Shown piece by piece: positions 1 to 7,432 of a DNA stretch of 64,000 bases (its first letter is position 1; each line of letters opens with the position of its first letter). Source of the DNA: Microbacterium protaetiae. Lineage in GTDB: Bacteria; Actinomycetota; Actinomycetes; Actinomycetales; Microbacteriaceae. The stretch lies in the NCBI RefSeq assembly GCF_004135285.1, contig NZ_CP035494.1, forward strand, positions 434,001 through 498,000. Reading direction: 5' to 3'. The position numbers and the translations under genes were made by a program. Under the pieces are notes generated by a model that was not told where the DNA came from, did not search any database, and saw only the letters and a program-made list of their open reading frames with translations.

Positions 1-40
1 CGAGCGCCGCGAGGAATGGCTCAAGATCCGTGCGGCGTGA
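1..40 (+). CDS. 3' end of an unidentified gene (partial)
   Basis: The frame ending at the TGA at 38-40 reads ERREEWLKIRAA, a charged peptide typical of a protein C-terminus. A strong GC hairpin starts at the stop codon (39-66), which fits a gene end facing the permease gene that runs the other way. Only 12 codons are visible, so neither family nor function can be named. It could also be chance, because most frames are open in DNA of this GC content. Confidence 0.3.
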   Translation, partial: ERREEWLKIRAA

Positions 41-66
41 GGGCCTCGGCGCGCGCCGTGGCCCTC
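39..66. terminator. GC-rich hairpin between convergent genes
   Basis: GAGGGCC (39-45) pairs with GGCCCTC (60-66), and the 12 bases at 47-58 are themselves a perfect GC palindrome. No T tract follows on either strand. The position between convergent gene ends suggests a shared terminator; this is inferred from position and structure only. Confidence 0.4.
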
Positions 67-181
67 AGCCCGTCGAGGTAGCGTTCAACGCCGCCGCCGC
101 CGCTCAGTCCAAGTGCGTCGCTGTGTCGGGGTCGGCACCGTGCCCGATGCGGCGGTACACCTCGGGCCGCGCACGACGCAG

Positions 182-1603
182 TCACAGACCCCAGAAAACC
201 GCAACGATCGACGGGACCAGCAGTACCGCCGGCAGGATGAACGTGGTCGGGGTGTTCTCGGTCTGGCCCAGCATGACGTTCCAGTTCGACAGAATGAGCA
301 CCCACACCGTCCCGAGTGCCAGCACCGCGATGATCGGCGCCACCCACCGCGAACCCACCCCCACATCGCGGCGGTCGCGCGCGAAGTAGCCCATCACAGC
401 GACCGAGACGAGCACCATGAGCAGCACGAGTCCGAAGGCGCCGAGGTTCGTCAGCCAGGTGAACAGGGTCAGCACGGCGTACGGGCCGTTGTCGGGGTTC
501 CAACCCAGCTCGCCGACCGCGAAACCGATCACGACGATCACGGCGATGACGCTCTGCGCCAGCGACCCGGCCCACGGCGCACCGCTGCGCACGCGAACCG
601 TGCCCAGCACCGCCGGCAGCAGCCCTTCGCGTCCGAGCGAGAACGAATAGCGGGCCACGGCGTTGTGGAAGCTGACCAGCGCTGCGAACAGGCTCGTGGT
701 GAACAGCAGCGACATGATGTCGACCCAGATGACACCGAGGTGCTCGGCGACGAAGTTGAAGAACAGTGGAGGACCGGCCTCTTCCGGAGAGATCCCGCTC
801 GGGTTCTCGATCTTTCCGGGCCCGACGGCCAGCGTGAGCGCCCACGAAGAGAGCGCGTAGAACACGCCGATGACGCTGACTGCGAGGAACGTGGCGCGCG
901 GGATCGTGCGCTTGGGGTCTTTCGACTCCTCGCCGTAGATCGCAGCCGACTCGAACCCCATGAACGCCGCGATGCCGAACGCAAGAGCCGCGCCCACCCC
1001 CGGCACGAACAGGGCGCCGGGCGTCAGCGGCGCTGCGGTGAACCCCTCAGCGGGGTTCGCGAACGACACGATGTCGAACACGATCACGACGAGGAACTCG
1101 AGGGCCACGAGCACGCCCAGCACCTTCGCCGACAGGTCGACGCGATTGACCCCCATCACCCCGACGACGATGATGCCGATGAACACCCACAGCCACCACG
1201 GACTCGCCCACCCCGTCTTCTCTTGGATGAACGAGGAGACCTGGAACCCGAGCATCCCCCAGATGCCGATCTGCATGGCGTTGTACGCGATGAGCGCGAG
1301 CACCGACGATCCGATGCCGGCCGGACGCCCGGCGCCCTGAGCGACGTAGGAGTAGAACGCGCCGGCGTTCGTGATGAACCGGCTCATTGCGGCATAGCCG
1401 ATCGCGAAGATGCCGAGCGCGACGGCCAGGACGATGTAGCCGAAGGGGATGCCGGTGACATTGGTCACCGATAGCGAACTCGTGACGCCGCCGGCGACGA
1501 CCGTCAGCGGCGCCGATGCCGCGACGATCATGAAGGCGACGGCGAAGACGCCCAGCCGGCGGTGCGCGTCGGTTCTCGTCGTCGACGTAGTGGGTGCAGA
1601 CAT
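182..1603 (-). CDS. APC-superfamily amino acid permease, apparently cut short by a TGA
   Basis: This 473-residue inner-membrane protein is built of about twelve hydrophobic segments. It opens with the APC signature, AFMIVAASAPLTVVAGG, in the first helix. The family imports amino acids, polyamines or related amines by ion-coupled exchange; the substrate cannot be read from sequence. The start at 1603 is chosen for an AAGGAG seven bases upstream. The reading frame ends at a TGA (182-184), but the same frame continues for 25 codons to a second TGA (104-106). That stretch reads LRRARPEVYRRIGHG..., the usual basic, cytoplasmic tail of these permeases. A TGG-to-TGA change would explain it. The gene is divergent from the AraC regulator at 1747, which may control it. 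The transporter core is intact, so it may still work. Confidence 0.85.
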   Translation of the reverse strand: MSAPTTSTTRTDAHRRLGVFAVAFMIVAASAPLTVVAGGVTSSLSVTNVTGIPFGYIVLAVALGIFAIGYAAMSRFITNAGAFYSYVAQGAGRPAGIGSSVLALIAYNAMQIGIWGMLGFQVSSFIQEKTGWASPWWLWVFIGIIVVGVMGVNRVDLSAKVLGVLVALEFLVVIVFDIVSFANPAEGFTAAPLTPGALFVPGVGAALAFGIAAFMGFESAAIYGEESKDPKRTIPRATFLAVSVIGVFYALSSWALTLAVGPGKIENPSGISPEEAGPPLFFNFVAEHLGVIWVDIMSLLFTTSLFAALVSFHNAVARYSFSLGREGLLPAVLGTVRVRSGAPWAGSLAQSVIAVIVVIGFAVGELGWNPDNGPYAVLTLFTWLTNLGAFGLVLLMVLVSVAVMGYFARDRRDVGVGSRWVAPIIAVLALGTVWVLILSNWNVMLGQTENTPTTFILPAVLLVPSIVAVFWGL

Positions 1604-1746
1604 GTGGCAGCTCCTTCGATGCGGTCCCGTCATCCGACAGAACCCCAACATCCTCCCCCGCCCGTCGCACGGGCACATGACCGCCCGGGCACGGAGCTTG
1701 CCTGGCCGGGCAGAAGTGAGCACTGGACCTTTCCGGCGGATCGTAT
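1604..1746. promoter_or_regulatory. Divergent promoter region, permease / AraC regulator
   Basis: These 143 bp separate two genes transcribed apart, so promoters for both must lie here. The motif ATCGTATATGATGA (1738-1751) overlaps the start of the regulator gene and resembles the GTATA-containing sites near the aromatic genes further right. I see no clear -35/-10 pair. Confidence 0.35.
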
Positions 1747-2736
1747 ATGATGACAGCATCCCGAACCTGCGAGGTGATGATGCCCGTGTCGGCGACTGCG
1801 CGCCCCGAATCCGTTGCGACCACTCTCGCGCGCGACATCAGCCAGTTCCGTGCCGCCGTGAACGACTCGTTCGTGCCGCTTCAGGTGACGCCCTCGCACA
1901 TGGACACGTTCCGGGGCATGATGCGCGCCGCCGCTGTCGACGAGGTGCACGTCACTGACCTGCGCGCCACGCCGCACGTCGTGGAGCGCACGCCCGAGTT
2001 GATCTCGCGCGACGACCGCGACTATTTCAAGGTCAGCCTGATGCTCACCGGTACCGGGCTGCTCATCCAGGACGGGCGAGAGGCCGTGCTCGAGCCCGGC
2101 TCGCTCGCGGTGTACGACACGAGCAGACCATATTCGCTGGTGTTCGACGAGGACTTCCGCAGCATGATCGCGATGTTCCCGCGCCACCTGATCAGCCTGC
2201 CTGCACACCTGGTCGGCGAGCTGACGGCGGTGCGCATCAGCGGCAGCGAGGGCCTGGGCGCCGTCGTCGTTCCGTATCTCAGCCAGCTGGCCGTCAATCT
2301 CGACCAACTCGCCGGAACCACCGGCGCCCGCCTCGCGCACAGCGCGCTCGACCTGGTGACGACCGTGTTCACCCGGGAACTCGGACTCGACGACGTCGGA
2401 GCCGACCCGCACCGCGCGCTCATGCAGCGCATCCGCGCGCACATCGACCGCAACCTCGCCTCGACCGAGCTCAGTCCCGGCTCGATCGCGTCGGCGCACT
2501 TCATCTCCACCCGCCACCTGCACGGCCTCTTCCAAGAGCAGGGCATGACCGTTTCGACGTGGATCCGCACGCGCCGGCTCGAGCAGTGCCGCCGCGACCT
2601 GATCGACCCGGTCTATGCGGACCGCCCGGTCGCCGCGATCGCCGCACGGTGGGGGTTCGTAGACGCCGCGCACTTCAGCCGCGCGTTCAAAGCGGCCTTC
2701 GACGTCTCACCGAGCGAGTACCGCAACTCGCGCTGA
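1747..2736 (+). CDS. AraC/XylS-family transcriptional regulator
   Basis: A protein of 329 residues. The N-terminal ~200 residues look like the AraC-binding-like domain of the AraC_binding_2 type (FKVSLMLTGTGLLIQDGREAVLEPGSLAVYD, a beta-barrel sensor). The last ~100 residues are the double helix-turn-helix, with IASAHFISTRHLHGLFQ as the first recognition unit and AIAARWGFVDAAHFSRAFKAAF followed by SPSEYR as the second, the family signature. It probably activates the permease to its left, or the alcohol dehydrogenase/importer operon to its right, in response to a pathway substrate. Start codons at 1747, 1750, 1777 and 1780 are in frame; 1747 is used because GGCGGA lies a suitable distance upstream, but 1777 is possible. 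Confidence 0.88.
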   Translation: MMTASRTCEVMMPVSATARPESVATTLARDISQFRAAVNDSFVPLQVTPSHMDTFRGMMRAAAVDEVHVTDLRATPHVVERTPELISRDDRDYFKVSLMLTGTGLLIQDGREAVLEPGSLAVYDTSRPYSLVFDEDFRSMIAMFPRHLISLPAHLVGELTAVRISGSEGLGAVVVPYLSQLAVNLDQLAGTTGARLAHSALDLVTTVFTRELGLDDVGADPHRALMQRIRAHIDRNLASTELSPGSIASAHFISTRHLHGLFQEQGMTVSTWIRTRRLEQCRRDLIDPVYADRPVAAIAARWGFVDAAHFSRAFKAAFDVSPSEYRNSR

Positions 2737-2752
2737 GCGCTCACCGCACGCA

Positions 2753-2790
2753 TTCCGCCGAGGTCGCACCTGTTCCACCGAGGTCACACC
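2753..2790. promoter_or_regulatory. Imperfect direct repeat, candidate AraC operator
   Basis: TTCCGCCGAGGTCGCACC (2753-2770) is repeated at 2773-2790 as TTCCACCGAGGTCACACC, with two mismatches and a 20-bp period. Two direct half-sites about two helical turns apart are the usual binding pattern for AraC proteins. It lies between the AraC gene and the operon starting at 2958. A TTGACT at 2841 could be a -35 box, but no good -10 follows at 17 bp. Confidence 0.4.
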
Positions 2791-2957
2791 CGCCCGGCGG
2801 TGCCCCGCCTGCGCCGCTCTTGCCCTGCGCGGCACGGCGGTTGACTGTCGGCGCGCGATAGGCCGCGATCCGTTGATACTCCTGCGGGCCACGCGAAACA
2901 TGGGCAGTCGGGATGCCGCGCCGAAGCGGCATCCGGCAGCAGAGGAGTCCCGCCGTC

Positions 2958-4085
2958 GTGACCGTTGTGCCCGAAACCACTCGCCAGGTCGTCTTCCCCA
3001 CGCGCGAGAACATCGCCGTGCAGACGGTGCCGGTGCCACGTCCCGGTCCCGACGACGTATTGGTACGCGTCGCCCTGGTCGGCATCTGCGCCACCGATCT
3101 GCACCTGCTGGCCGGGCACATCGGCGATCCGTTCCCGCTTGTTCCCGGGCATGAGTTCGTCGGTGAGGTCGCCGCGATCGGCGAGCGCGCGGCCGAGACC
3201 CGTCGGCTGCGCACCGGCGACCACGTCGCCGTCGAGATGCTGTTGCCGTGCCGCTCCTGCGCCCGCTGCCGGGAGGGCCGCTACAACCTGTGCGAGAGCG
3301 ACGACATGGCCACGGGCTTGTCGCGCGGGCGCCAGTACGGCGTGAACATCCCGCAGACGGTGGCGCCCGGCCTGTGGGGCGGATACGCCGAGTACCTGCA
3401 CGCACCGGCTGAGGCGGTCATTCATCGACTACCCCCTGAGCTGCCCTTCGAGCGAGCGGTGCTGGTCGAGCCGCTCGCCGTCGCCCACCGCGCGATCGCG
3501 CGCGGCGGGGTCGGGCCGGGCGACGGCGTGGTCGTGATCGGACCGGGCCCGGTCGGCATCCTCACCGCCGCCGCAGCCCGCGCCGCCGGGGCCGGCCGCG
3601 TCGTCGTCGTGGGCACACGCACCGAGCGGCTGGACCTGGCTCGACGCTTCGGCGCCGACGCCGTCGTGAATGCCCGCGAGACCGCCGACGTGACGGCATC
3701 GGTCATCGATGCCCTCGGCGGAGAGCGCCCCGATGTCGTGATCGAGATCGCCGGTGTCGCCGCGGCACAGCAGGACGCGGTGCGCCTGGTGCGCCGCGGC
3801 GGCCGCGTCGTTCTCGCCGGGGCCTGCGGGGCGGATGCACCGGTGACGTTCCGCGCCGACGAAGAGCTGCTCACCCGCGAGCCCGACATCCTGCCCAGTT
3901 TCCTGTCGGCAGGCGGCTTCGAGCCCGCGATCGCTCTGCTCGCGCGCGGCGAGTTTCCCTTCGAAGACCTCGTCACACACCGCTTCGGCCTGGCCGAGAC
4001 CACCGCCGCGTTCGACACCGTCCGCGAACGCCGCGACGGCGTGCTCAAGGCCGTGCTCGATCCCTGGAAGAAGGAGAACCGATGA
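2958..4085 (+). CDS. Zinc-dependent alcohol dehydrogenase (MDR family)
   Basis: A 375-residue medium-chain dehydrogenase. The catalytic zinc region reads GICATDLHLLAGH...PLVPGHEFVGEV, with C38 and the GHE motif. The structural zinc loop has four cysteines in CRSCARCREGRYNLC. The Rossmann NAD(P) motif is GPGPVG in the middle third. The family oxidises secondary alcohols or polyols such as sorbitol or butanediol to ketones; the substrate is unknown here. The start is a GTG at 2958 with AGAGGAG ten bases upstream, rather than an ATG at 2913 that lacks a ribosome site. The stop overlaps the next start (ATGA at 4082), so it is co-translated with the MoaF protein and is the first gene of the importer operon. 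Confidence 0.9.
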   Translation: MTVVPETTRQVVFPTRENIAVQTVPVPRPGPDDVLVRVALVGICATDLHLLAGHIGDPFPLVPGHEFVGEVAAIGERAAETRRLRTGDHVAVEMLLPCRSCARCREGRYNLCESDDMATGLSRGRQYGVNIPQTVAPGLWGGYAEYLHAPAEAVIHRLPPELPFERAVLVEPLAVAHRAIARGGVGPGDGVVVIGPGPVGILTAAAARAAGAGRVVVVGTRTERLDLARRFGADAVVNARETADVTASVIDALGGERPDVVIEIAGVAAAQQDAVRLVRRGGRVVLAGACGADAPVTFRADEELLTREPDILPSFLSAGGFEPAIALLARGEFPFEDLVTHRFGLAETTAAFDTVRERRDGVLKAVLDPWKKENR

Positions 4086-4885
4086 CCGACACCACGACCG
4101 ACCCCGCGCTCGACGAATGGCGCACCTACGACGACTTCTCGGCCGGGATCGACACTTATCGCCTGCCGAACACCTCGCTGGCCGGCACCGCCCTGACCAT
4201 CACGCTCGACGACGGGTCGCGCATCCGGCTCGCCTTCGATGAGGATGCCGTGGCCTGGTCGGCGACGGGAGCGATCGAGGTGCCCGAGGGCACCCGCGAT
4301 CCGTACGATGCCGTAGCCGTGCGCGAGGACGTCGTGTTCGTGAACCTTCCGTTGGAAAGCCGCGAGCGCGAGGCGCTCACGCTCGTGTACTCGACGGCGA
4401 CGCACCGTGCACTGGCCGTCGTGTCGCACATCGACGATGAAGAGGTCGAGGGCACCCCCCGCGTCTCGCAACGATTCTTCGCCGGTGTCACCGACCGAGG
4501 CGAGCCGACCGGCGAGGCGCCCGGCCCCAGCCGCGACCTCATCGGCAAGCGCAACGTCTATCGGTACAGCCCGCACCACCTGTACGAGCACGTGTACATC
4601 TCCAGCCAGCGCTATGCCTGGCAGTGCCTCGAGGGCGTACAGCGCGGGCACGGCGACATGGACCTGTCGACGGTGTGGCGCTTCGCCGACGGGCTGTATC
4701 TGTTCTGCTTCCGCGAGTTCCGCATCGCGGTGGCCAGCGTCTGGCTGCACGACCTCGGCTACCAGCTGATGACCACCGGCGTCTTCCTGGGGCTGAACGG
4801 CGAGGGCCGCGCCGAGCACTCCCGCGGCGGCGGACACATCTACCCCCTCGGCTCGGTGTCGTACCCCGACGCCCAGCCGATCTGA
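4082..4885 (+). CDS. MoaF-family protein (first copy)
   Basis: 267 residues with the two-part layout of the MoaF family. The N-terminal half (about 20-125) contains LAGTALTITLDDGSRIRLAF and VFVNLP; the C-terminal half (about 150-260) contains LIGKRNVYRYSPHHLYEHVYISSQRYAWQCLEG and FREFRIAVASVWLHDLG. The family was named for a Klebsiella gene of the monoamine regulon; despite the database title it is not known to make molybdenum cofactor, and its biochemical role is unsettled. The predicted fold is a calycin-like barrel suited to binding a small molecule. It overlaps the alcohol dehydrogenase gene by 4 nt and precedes a SnoaL-like gene and an ABC importer. A second, diverged copy lies at 11914. 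I infer a role in binding or converting the imported compound. Confidence 0.8.
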   Translation: MTDTTTDPALDEWRTYDDFSAGIDTYRLPNTSLAGTALTITLDDGSRIRLAFDEDAVAWSATGAIEVPEGTRDPYDAVAVREDVVFVNLPLESREREALTLVYSTATHRALAVVSHIDDEEVEGTPRVSQRFFAGVTDRGEPTGEAPGPSRDLIGKRNVYRYSPHHLYEHVYISSQRYAWQCLEGVQRGHGDMDLSTVWRFADGLYLFCFREFRIAVASVWLHDLGYQLMTTGVFLGLNGEGRAEHSRGGGHIYPLGSVSYPDAQPI

Positions 4886-4896
4886 AAGGAAAAGGA

Positions 4897-5286
4897 ATGA
4901 GCAACGCCGACATCATCCGCGCCCACTACGCGGCATCCGATCGTGGCGACCTCGAGGGGATGCTGGCGCCCTTCGCCGCCGAGGTCCGGTGGACCGAAGC
5001 CGCCGGATTCCCCTACGCCGGCACCTACGTCGGCCCGCAGGCGGTGGCCGAAAACGTGTTCGGGCGCATCCAGGAGGACTGGGACGACTACACCGTCGCC
5101 ATCGATGAGATCGTCGACGGCGGCGATGTCGTGGTCGGGATCGGCACCTACTCGGGCACGTACAAGAAAACCGGGCGGTTCTTCGCCGCCCGCGTCGCGC
5201 ACGTGTGGCGTCTGGAAGACGGCCGCGTGCAGGAATTCGAGCAGTTCTGTGACACCGAGCTGGTCGGGCGCGCGCTGCGCGACTGA
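4897..5286 (+). CDS. SnoaL-like / NTF2-fold protein
   Basis: 129 residues starting MSNADIIRAHYAASDRGDLEGMLAPF, the typical opening of the SnoaL-like branch of the NTF2 fold: a helix pair followed by a curved sheet. EVRWTEAAGFPYAG and VVVGIGTYSGTYKKTGR form the middle strands. Members are small dimeric isomerases, hydrolases or ligand-binding proteins, often of polyketide- or aromatic-type substrates; the catalytic residues vary too much to predict a reaction. The start has AAAGGAAAAGGA just upstream. It sits 11 nt after the MoaF gene, inside the importer operon, so it probably acts on the same compound. Confidence 0.8.
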   Translation: MSNADIIRAHYAASDRGDLEGMLAPFAAEVRWTEAAGFPYAGTYVGPQAVAENVFGRIQEDWDDYTVAIDEIVDGGDVVVGIGTYSGTYKKTGRFFAARVAHVWRLEDGRVQEFEQFCDTELVGRALRD

Positions 5287-5294
5287 TCCGGCGC

Positions 5295-5315
5295 CCTGCA
5301 CCACGGCGGTGCAGG
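5295..5315 (+). promoter_or_regulatory. Intercistronic hairpin before the binding-protein gene
   Basis: CCTGCACC and GGTGCAGG pair perfectly around a five-base loop. It lies between the SnoaL gene and the substrate-binding-protein gene, with no T tract. With the hairpin at 6506-6537 it brackets the binding-protein message, an arrangement that can set differential RNA stability inside an operon. Confidence 0.4.
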
Positions 5316-5337
5316 CGATGAGAGAGGCAGGGAAGCG

Positions 5338-6501
5338 ATGAAGAAGAAGCTGATGGCTGCGGCGGCGCTGGCCGTCGCCGGCGCGCTGGCGCTGGGCGGC
5401 TGCGCCGGAGCCGGCTCCGACGCCGGCGGCGACATCGTCGTCGGATCGGTCAACACCAAGAGCGGGGCTGCGACGTTCCCGGAGGCCTCACAGGCCGCCG
5501 CGGCCGTCTTCGACGCGTTCAACGCCGCCGGCGGGCTCGACGGTCGCAAGATCGACTACAAGGCGCTCGATGACAAGGGGGACCCGGCGACGGCGACCGC
5601 CGCGGCGCGCGAACTGGTGGGCAGCGACGAAGCCGTCGCGCTCGTGGGCAGCGCCAGCCTCATCGAGTGCGAGCTGAACGCGAAGTACTACGCGCAGGAG
5701 GGCATCCTCTCCATCCCAGGGATCGGGGTGGACACCGGCTGCTTCGACAGCGACAACATCTCGCCCGCCAACGTCGGCCCGTTCAACGACATGACCCTCA
5801 CCCTGCTGTACGGGTCGGAGGAGCTCGGACTCACCGACATCTGCGTGCTGCTGGAGATCGCGGGGTCGACGCGACCGACGTACCAGGCCGCGATCGATCG
5901 GTGGACCGCCATCACCGGCAAGAACCCGCTGTACATCGACGACACCGTTCCGTACGGGGCCAGCGATTACACCCCGTACATCGTGAAGGCGCGGGACAAG
6001 GGCTGCAAGGCTCTCGCGATCAACCCGGTCGAGCCCGATGCGATCGGTCAGGTCAAGGCCGCCAACGCTCAGGGCTGGGATGACGTGACATGGCTGTATC
6101 TGACCAGCGTCTACAGCGAGAACTTCGCGAAGGCGATCAGCAATGCCGGTGCCGGCATCTACGTGCCGGCCGAGTTCTATCCGTTCACCGAGGACAACGA
6201 CATCAACCGGGAATGGCGCGACCTCATGACGAAGAACGACATTCCGCTGACGGCGTTCAGTCAGGGCGGCTTCCTGGCCGCGAAGCACTTCATCACCGTG
6301 CTCAAGACGATGAAGGGCGATATCACGCGCGAGACCGTGAGCAAGGCGTTGCAGGAGATGGAGCCCATCGAGAACCCGATGATCGGCACGCCCTACCACT
6401 TCGGCGTCGACAACACTGCGGGATGGCCGATCGTGCTGGGGAGCGGCACCCACGCGTGGGAGAAGGTCGCCGACGACTGGTTCCGCATCCCGGAGAACTG
6501 A
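5338..6501 (+). CDS. Branched-chain amino acid-type ABC importer, substrate-binding lipoprotein
   Basis: 387 residues. The lipoprotein signal peptide has KKK, a hydrophobic stretch and the lipobox LGGC with Cys22 as the lipidated residue. The mature part begins with a linker and continues IVVGSVNTKSGAATFPEASQAAAAVFDAFNAAGGLDGRKI, the start of the Leu/Ile/Val-binding (LivJ, periplasmic-binding type 1) fold. In a Gram-positive cell it is tethered to the outer face of the membrane and delivers ligand to the permeases encoded next. Such systems carry amino acids, amides, urea or aromatic acids; the ligand is not identifiable. Ribosome site GAGGCAGGGAAG precedes the ATG. Hairpins flank the gene on both sides. 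Confidence 0.9.
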   Translation: MKKKLMAAAALAVAGALALGGCAGAGSDAGGDIVVGSVNTKSGAATFPEASQAAAAVFDAFNAAGGLDGRKIDYKALDDKGDPATATAAARELVGSDEAVALVGSASLIECELNAKYYAQEGILSIPGIGVDTGCFDSDNISPANVGPFNDMTLTLLYGSEELGLTDICVLLEIAGSTRPTYQAAIDRWTAITGKNPLYIDDTVPYGASDYTPYIVKARDKGCKALAINPVEPDAIGQVKAANAQGWDDVTWLYLTSVYSENFAKAISNAGAGIYVPAEFYPFTEDNDINREWRDLMTKNDIPLTAFSQGGFLAAKHFITVLKTMKGDITRETVSKALQEMEPIENPMIGTPYHFGVDNTAGWPIVLGSGTHAWEKVADDWFRIPEN

Positions 6502-6505
6502 TCCC

Positions 6506-6537
6506 CGGTGGCCCGGTGCGCACGCGCCGGGCCACCG
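6506..6537 (+). promoter_or_regulatory. Intercistronic hairpin after the binding-protein gene
   Basis: CGGTGGCCCGG (6506-6516) pairs perfectly with CCGGGCCACCG (6527-6537), an 11-bp GC stem with a 10-base loop, starting 4 nt after the stop codon. There is no T tract. Downstream hairpins of this type commonly protect binding-protein mRNA and give it higher expression than the permease genes that follow. Confidence 0.5.
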
Positions 6538-6571
6538 CATCCACCCCTTCTTGTGAGACGGAGGATCGCAG

Positions 6572-7432
6572 ATGATCCAAGGTGCTCTGGCGGGCCTGGC
6601 AGCCGGCGGGCTGTATGCCGTCCTCGGCGTGTGCCTGACCCTCATGTCACGGCTGGTCCGCGTGGTGAACTTCGCCCAGGCCGCCACCGGCATGTTCGGC
6701 GCTTTCTGCGCAGTATGGCTGGTCACCCACGCCGGCTTCCCGGTGTGGGCGGCGACACTGATCGGCGTCGTGATCGGTGGTGCGCTGGCCGCGGCGATCG
6801 GCTGGATCGCCGCGACCTGGCTGAGCGAGGCCGACGTCACGACCCGGTCGGCGATGACGGTCGGCCCACTGCTGCTGCTCATCTCGCTCTCGTTCATCCT
6901 GTTCGGGAACAAGCCGCAGCCGTTCGCCCCCATCATCGCCGGGCCCGCGTTCCACATCGGCGGCGTCGTGGTCAGCCAGGTCACCGTCGCCACGGTCGGA
7001 ATGGCCGTGGTCATCGCCGTCGCCGTGCACGTGCTGCTGACGCGCACCTCAATGGGCACCCAGCTGCGCGCCCTGTCGGAGCGGCCGACCACCGCCGAAC
7101 TGCTCGGCATCAGGTCGCGGCCGCTGTCGATAGCCGTGTGGTTCACCACCGGGATCATCAGCGCCCTCGTGATCATCATCATCGCCCCGTCACAGTCCAA
7201 CGACGCGACGAGCCTGGCGATGCTGATCGTCCCCGCGGCGGCGGCCGCACTGCTGGGCGGCTTCCGGCGCCTGGACCTGACCGTCGTCGGGGGCCTCGTG
7301 CTGGGCATGCTCGGAGGCCTGGTCGCCCAGATCGACCAGGTGTCGCTCGTGCGCAACTTCCTGCCGTTCCTGTTCATCGTGGTGCTGCTGCTCTGGTCGC
7401 AGCGCAAGGAGGTGTGGGATGCGGCTCGCTGA
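6572..7432 (+). CDS. ABC importer permease, LivH type
   Basis: 286 residues with about eight transmembrane segments. It begins MIQGALAGLAAGGLYAVLGVCLTLMSRLVRVVNFAQAATGMFGAF, the typical LivH opening in which the helix is followed by a conserved NFAQ/NFAH motif. It forms one half of the membrane channel with the permease part of the next gene. Ribosome site GGAGG lies nine to ten bases before the ATG. The stop lies 14 nt inside the next gene, so the two are probably translationally coupled. Confidence 0.9.
   Translation: MIQGALAGLAAGGLYAVLGVCLTLMSRLVRVVNFAQAATGMFGAFCAVWLVTHAGFPVWAATLIGVVIGGALAAAIGWIAATWLSEADVTTRSAMTVGPLLLLISLSFILFGNKPQPFAPIIAGPAFHIGGVVVSQVTVATVGMAVVIAVAVHVLLTRTSMGTQLRALSERPTTAELLGIRSRPLSIAVWFTTGIISALVIIIIAPSQSNDATSLAMLIVPAAAAALLGGFRRLDLTVVGGLVLGMLGGLVAQIDQVSLVRNFLPFLFIVVLLLWSQRKEVWDAAR

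Noticed and set aside
113..1474. Long plus-strand open frame of 453 codons
   Set aside because: It is antisense to the APC permease and gives an Arg/His/Asp-rich, low-complexity protein without domains.
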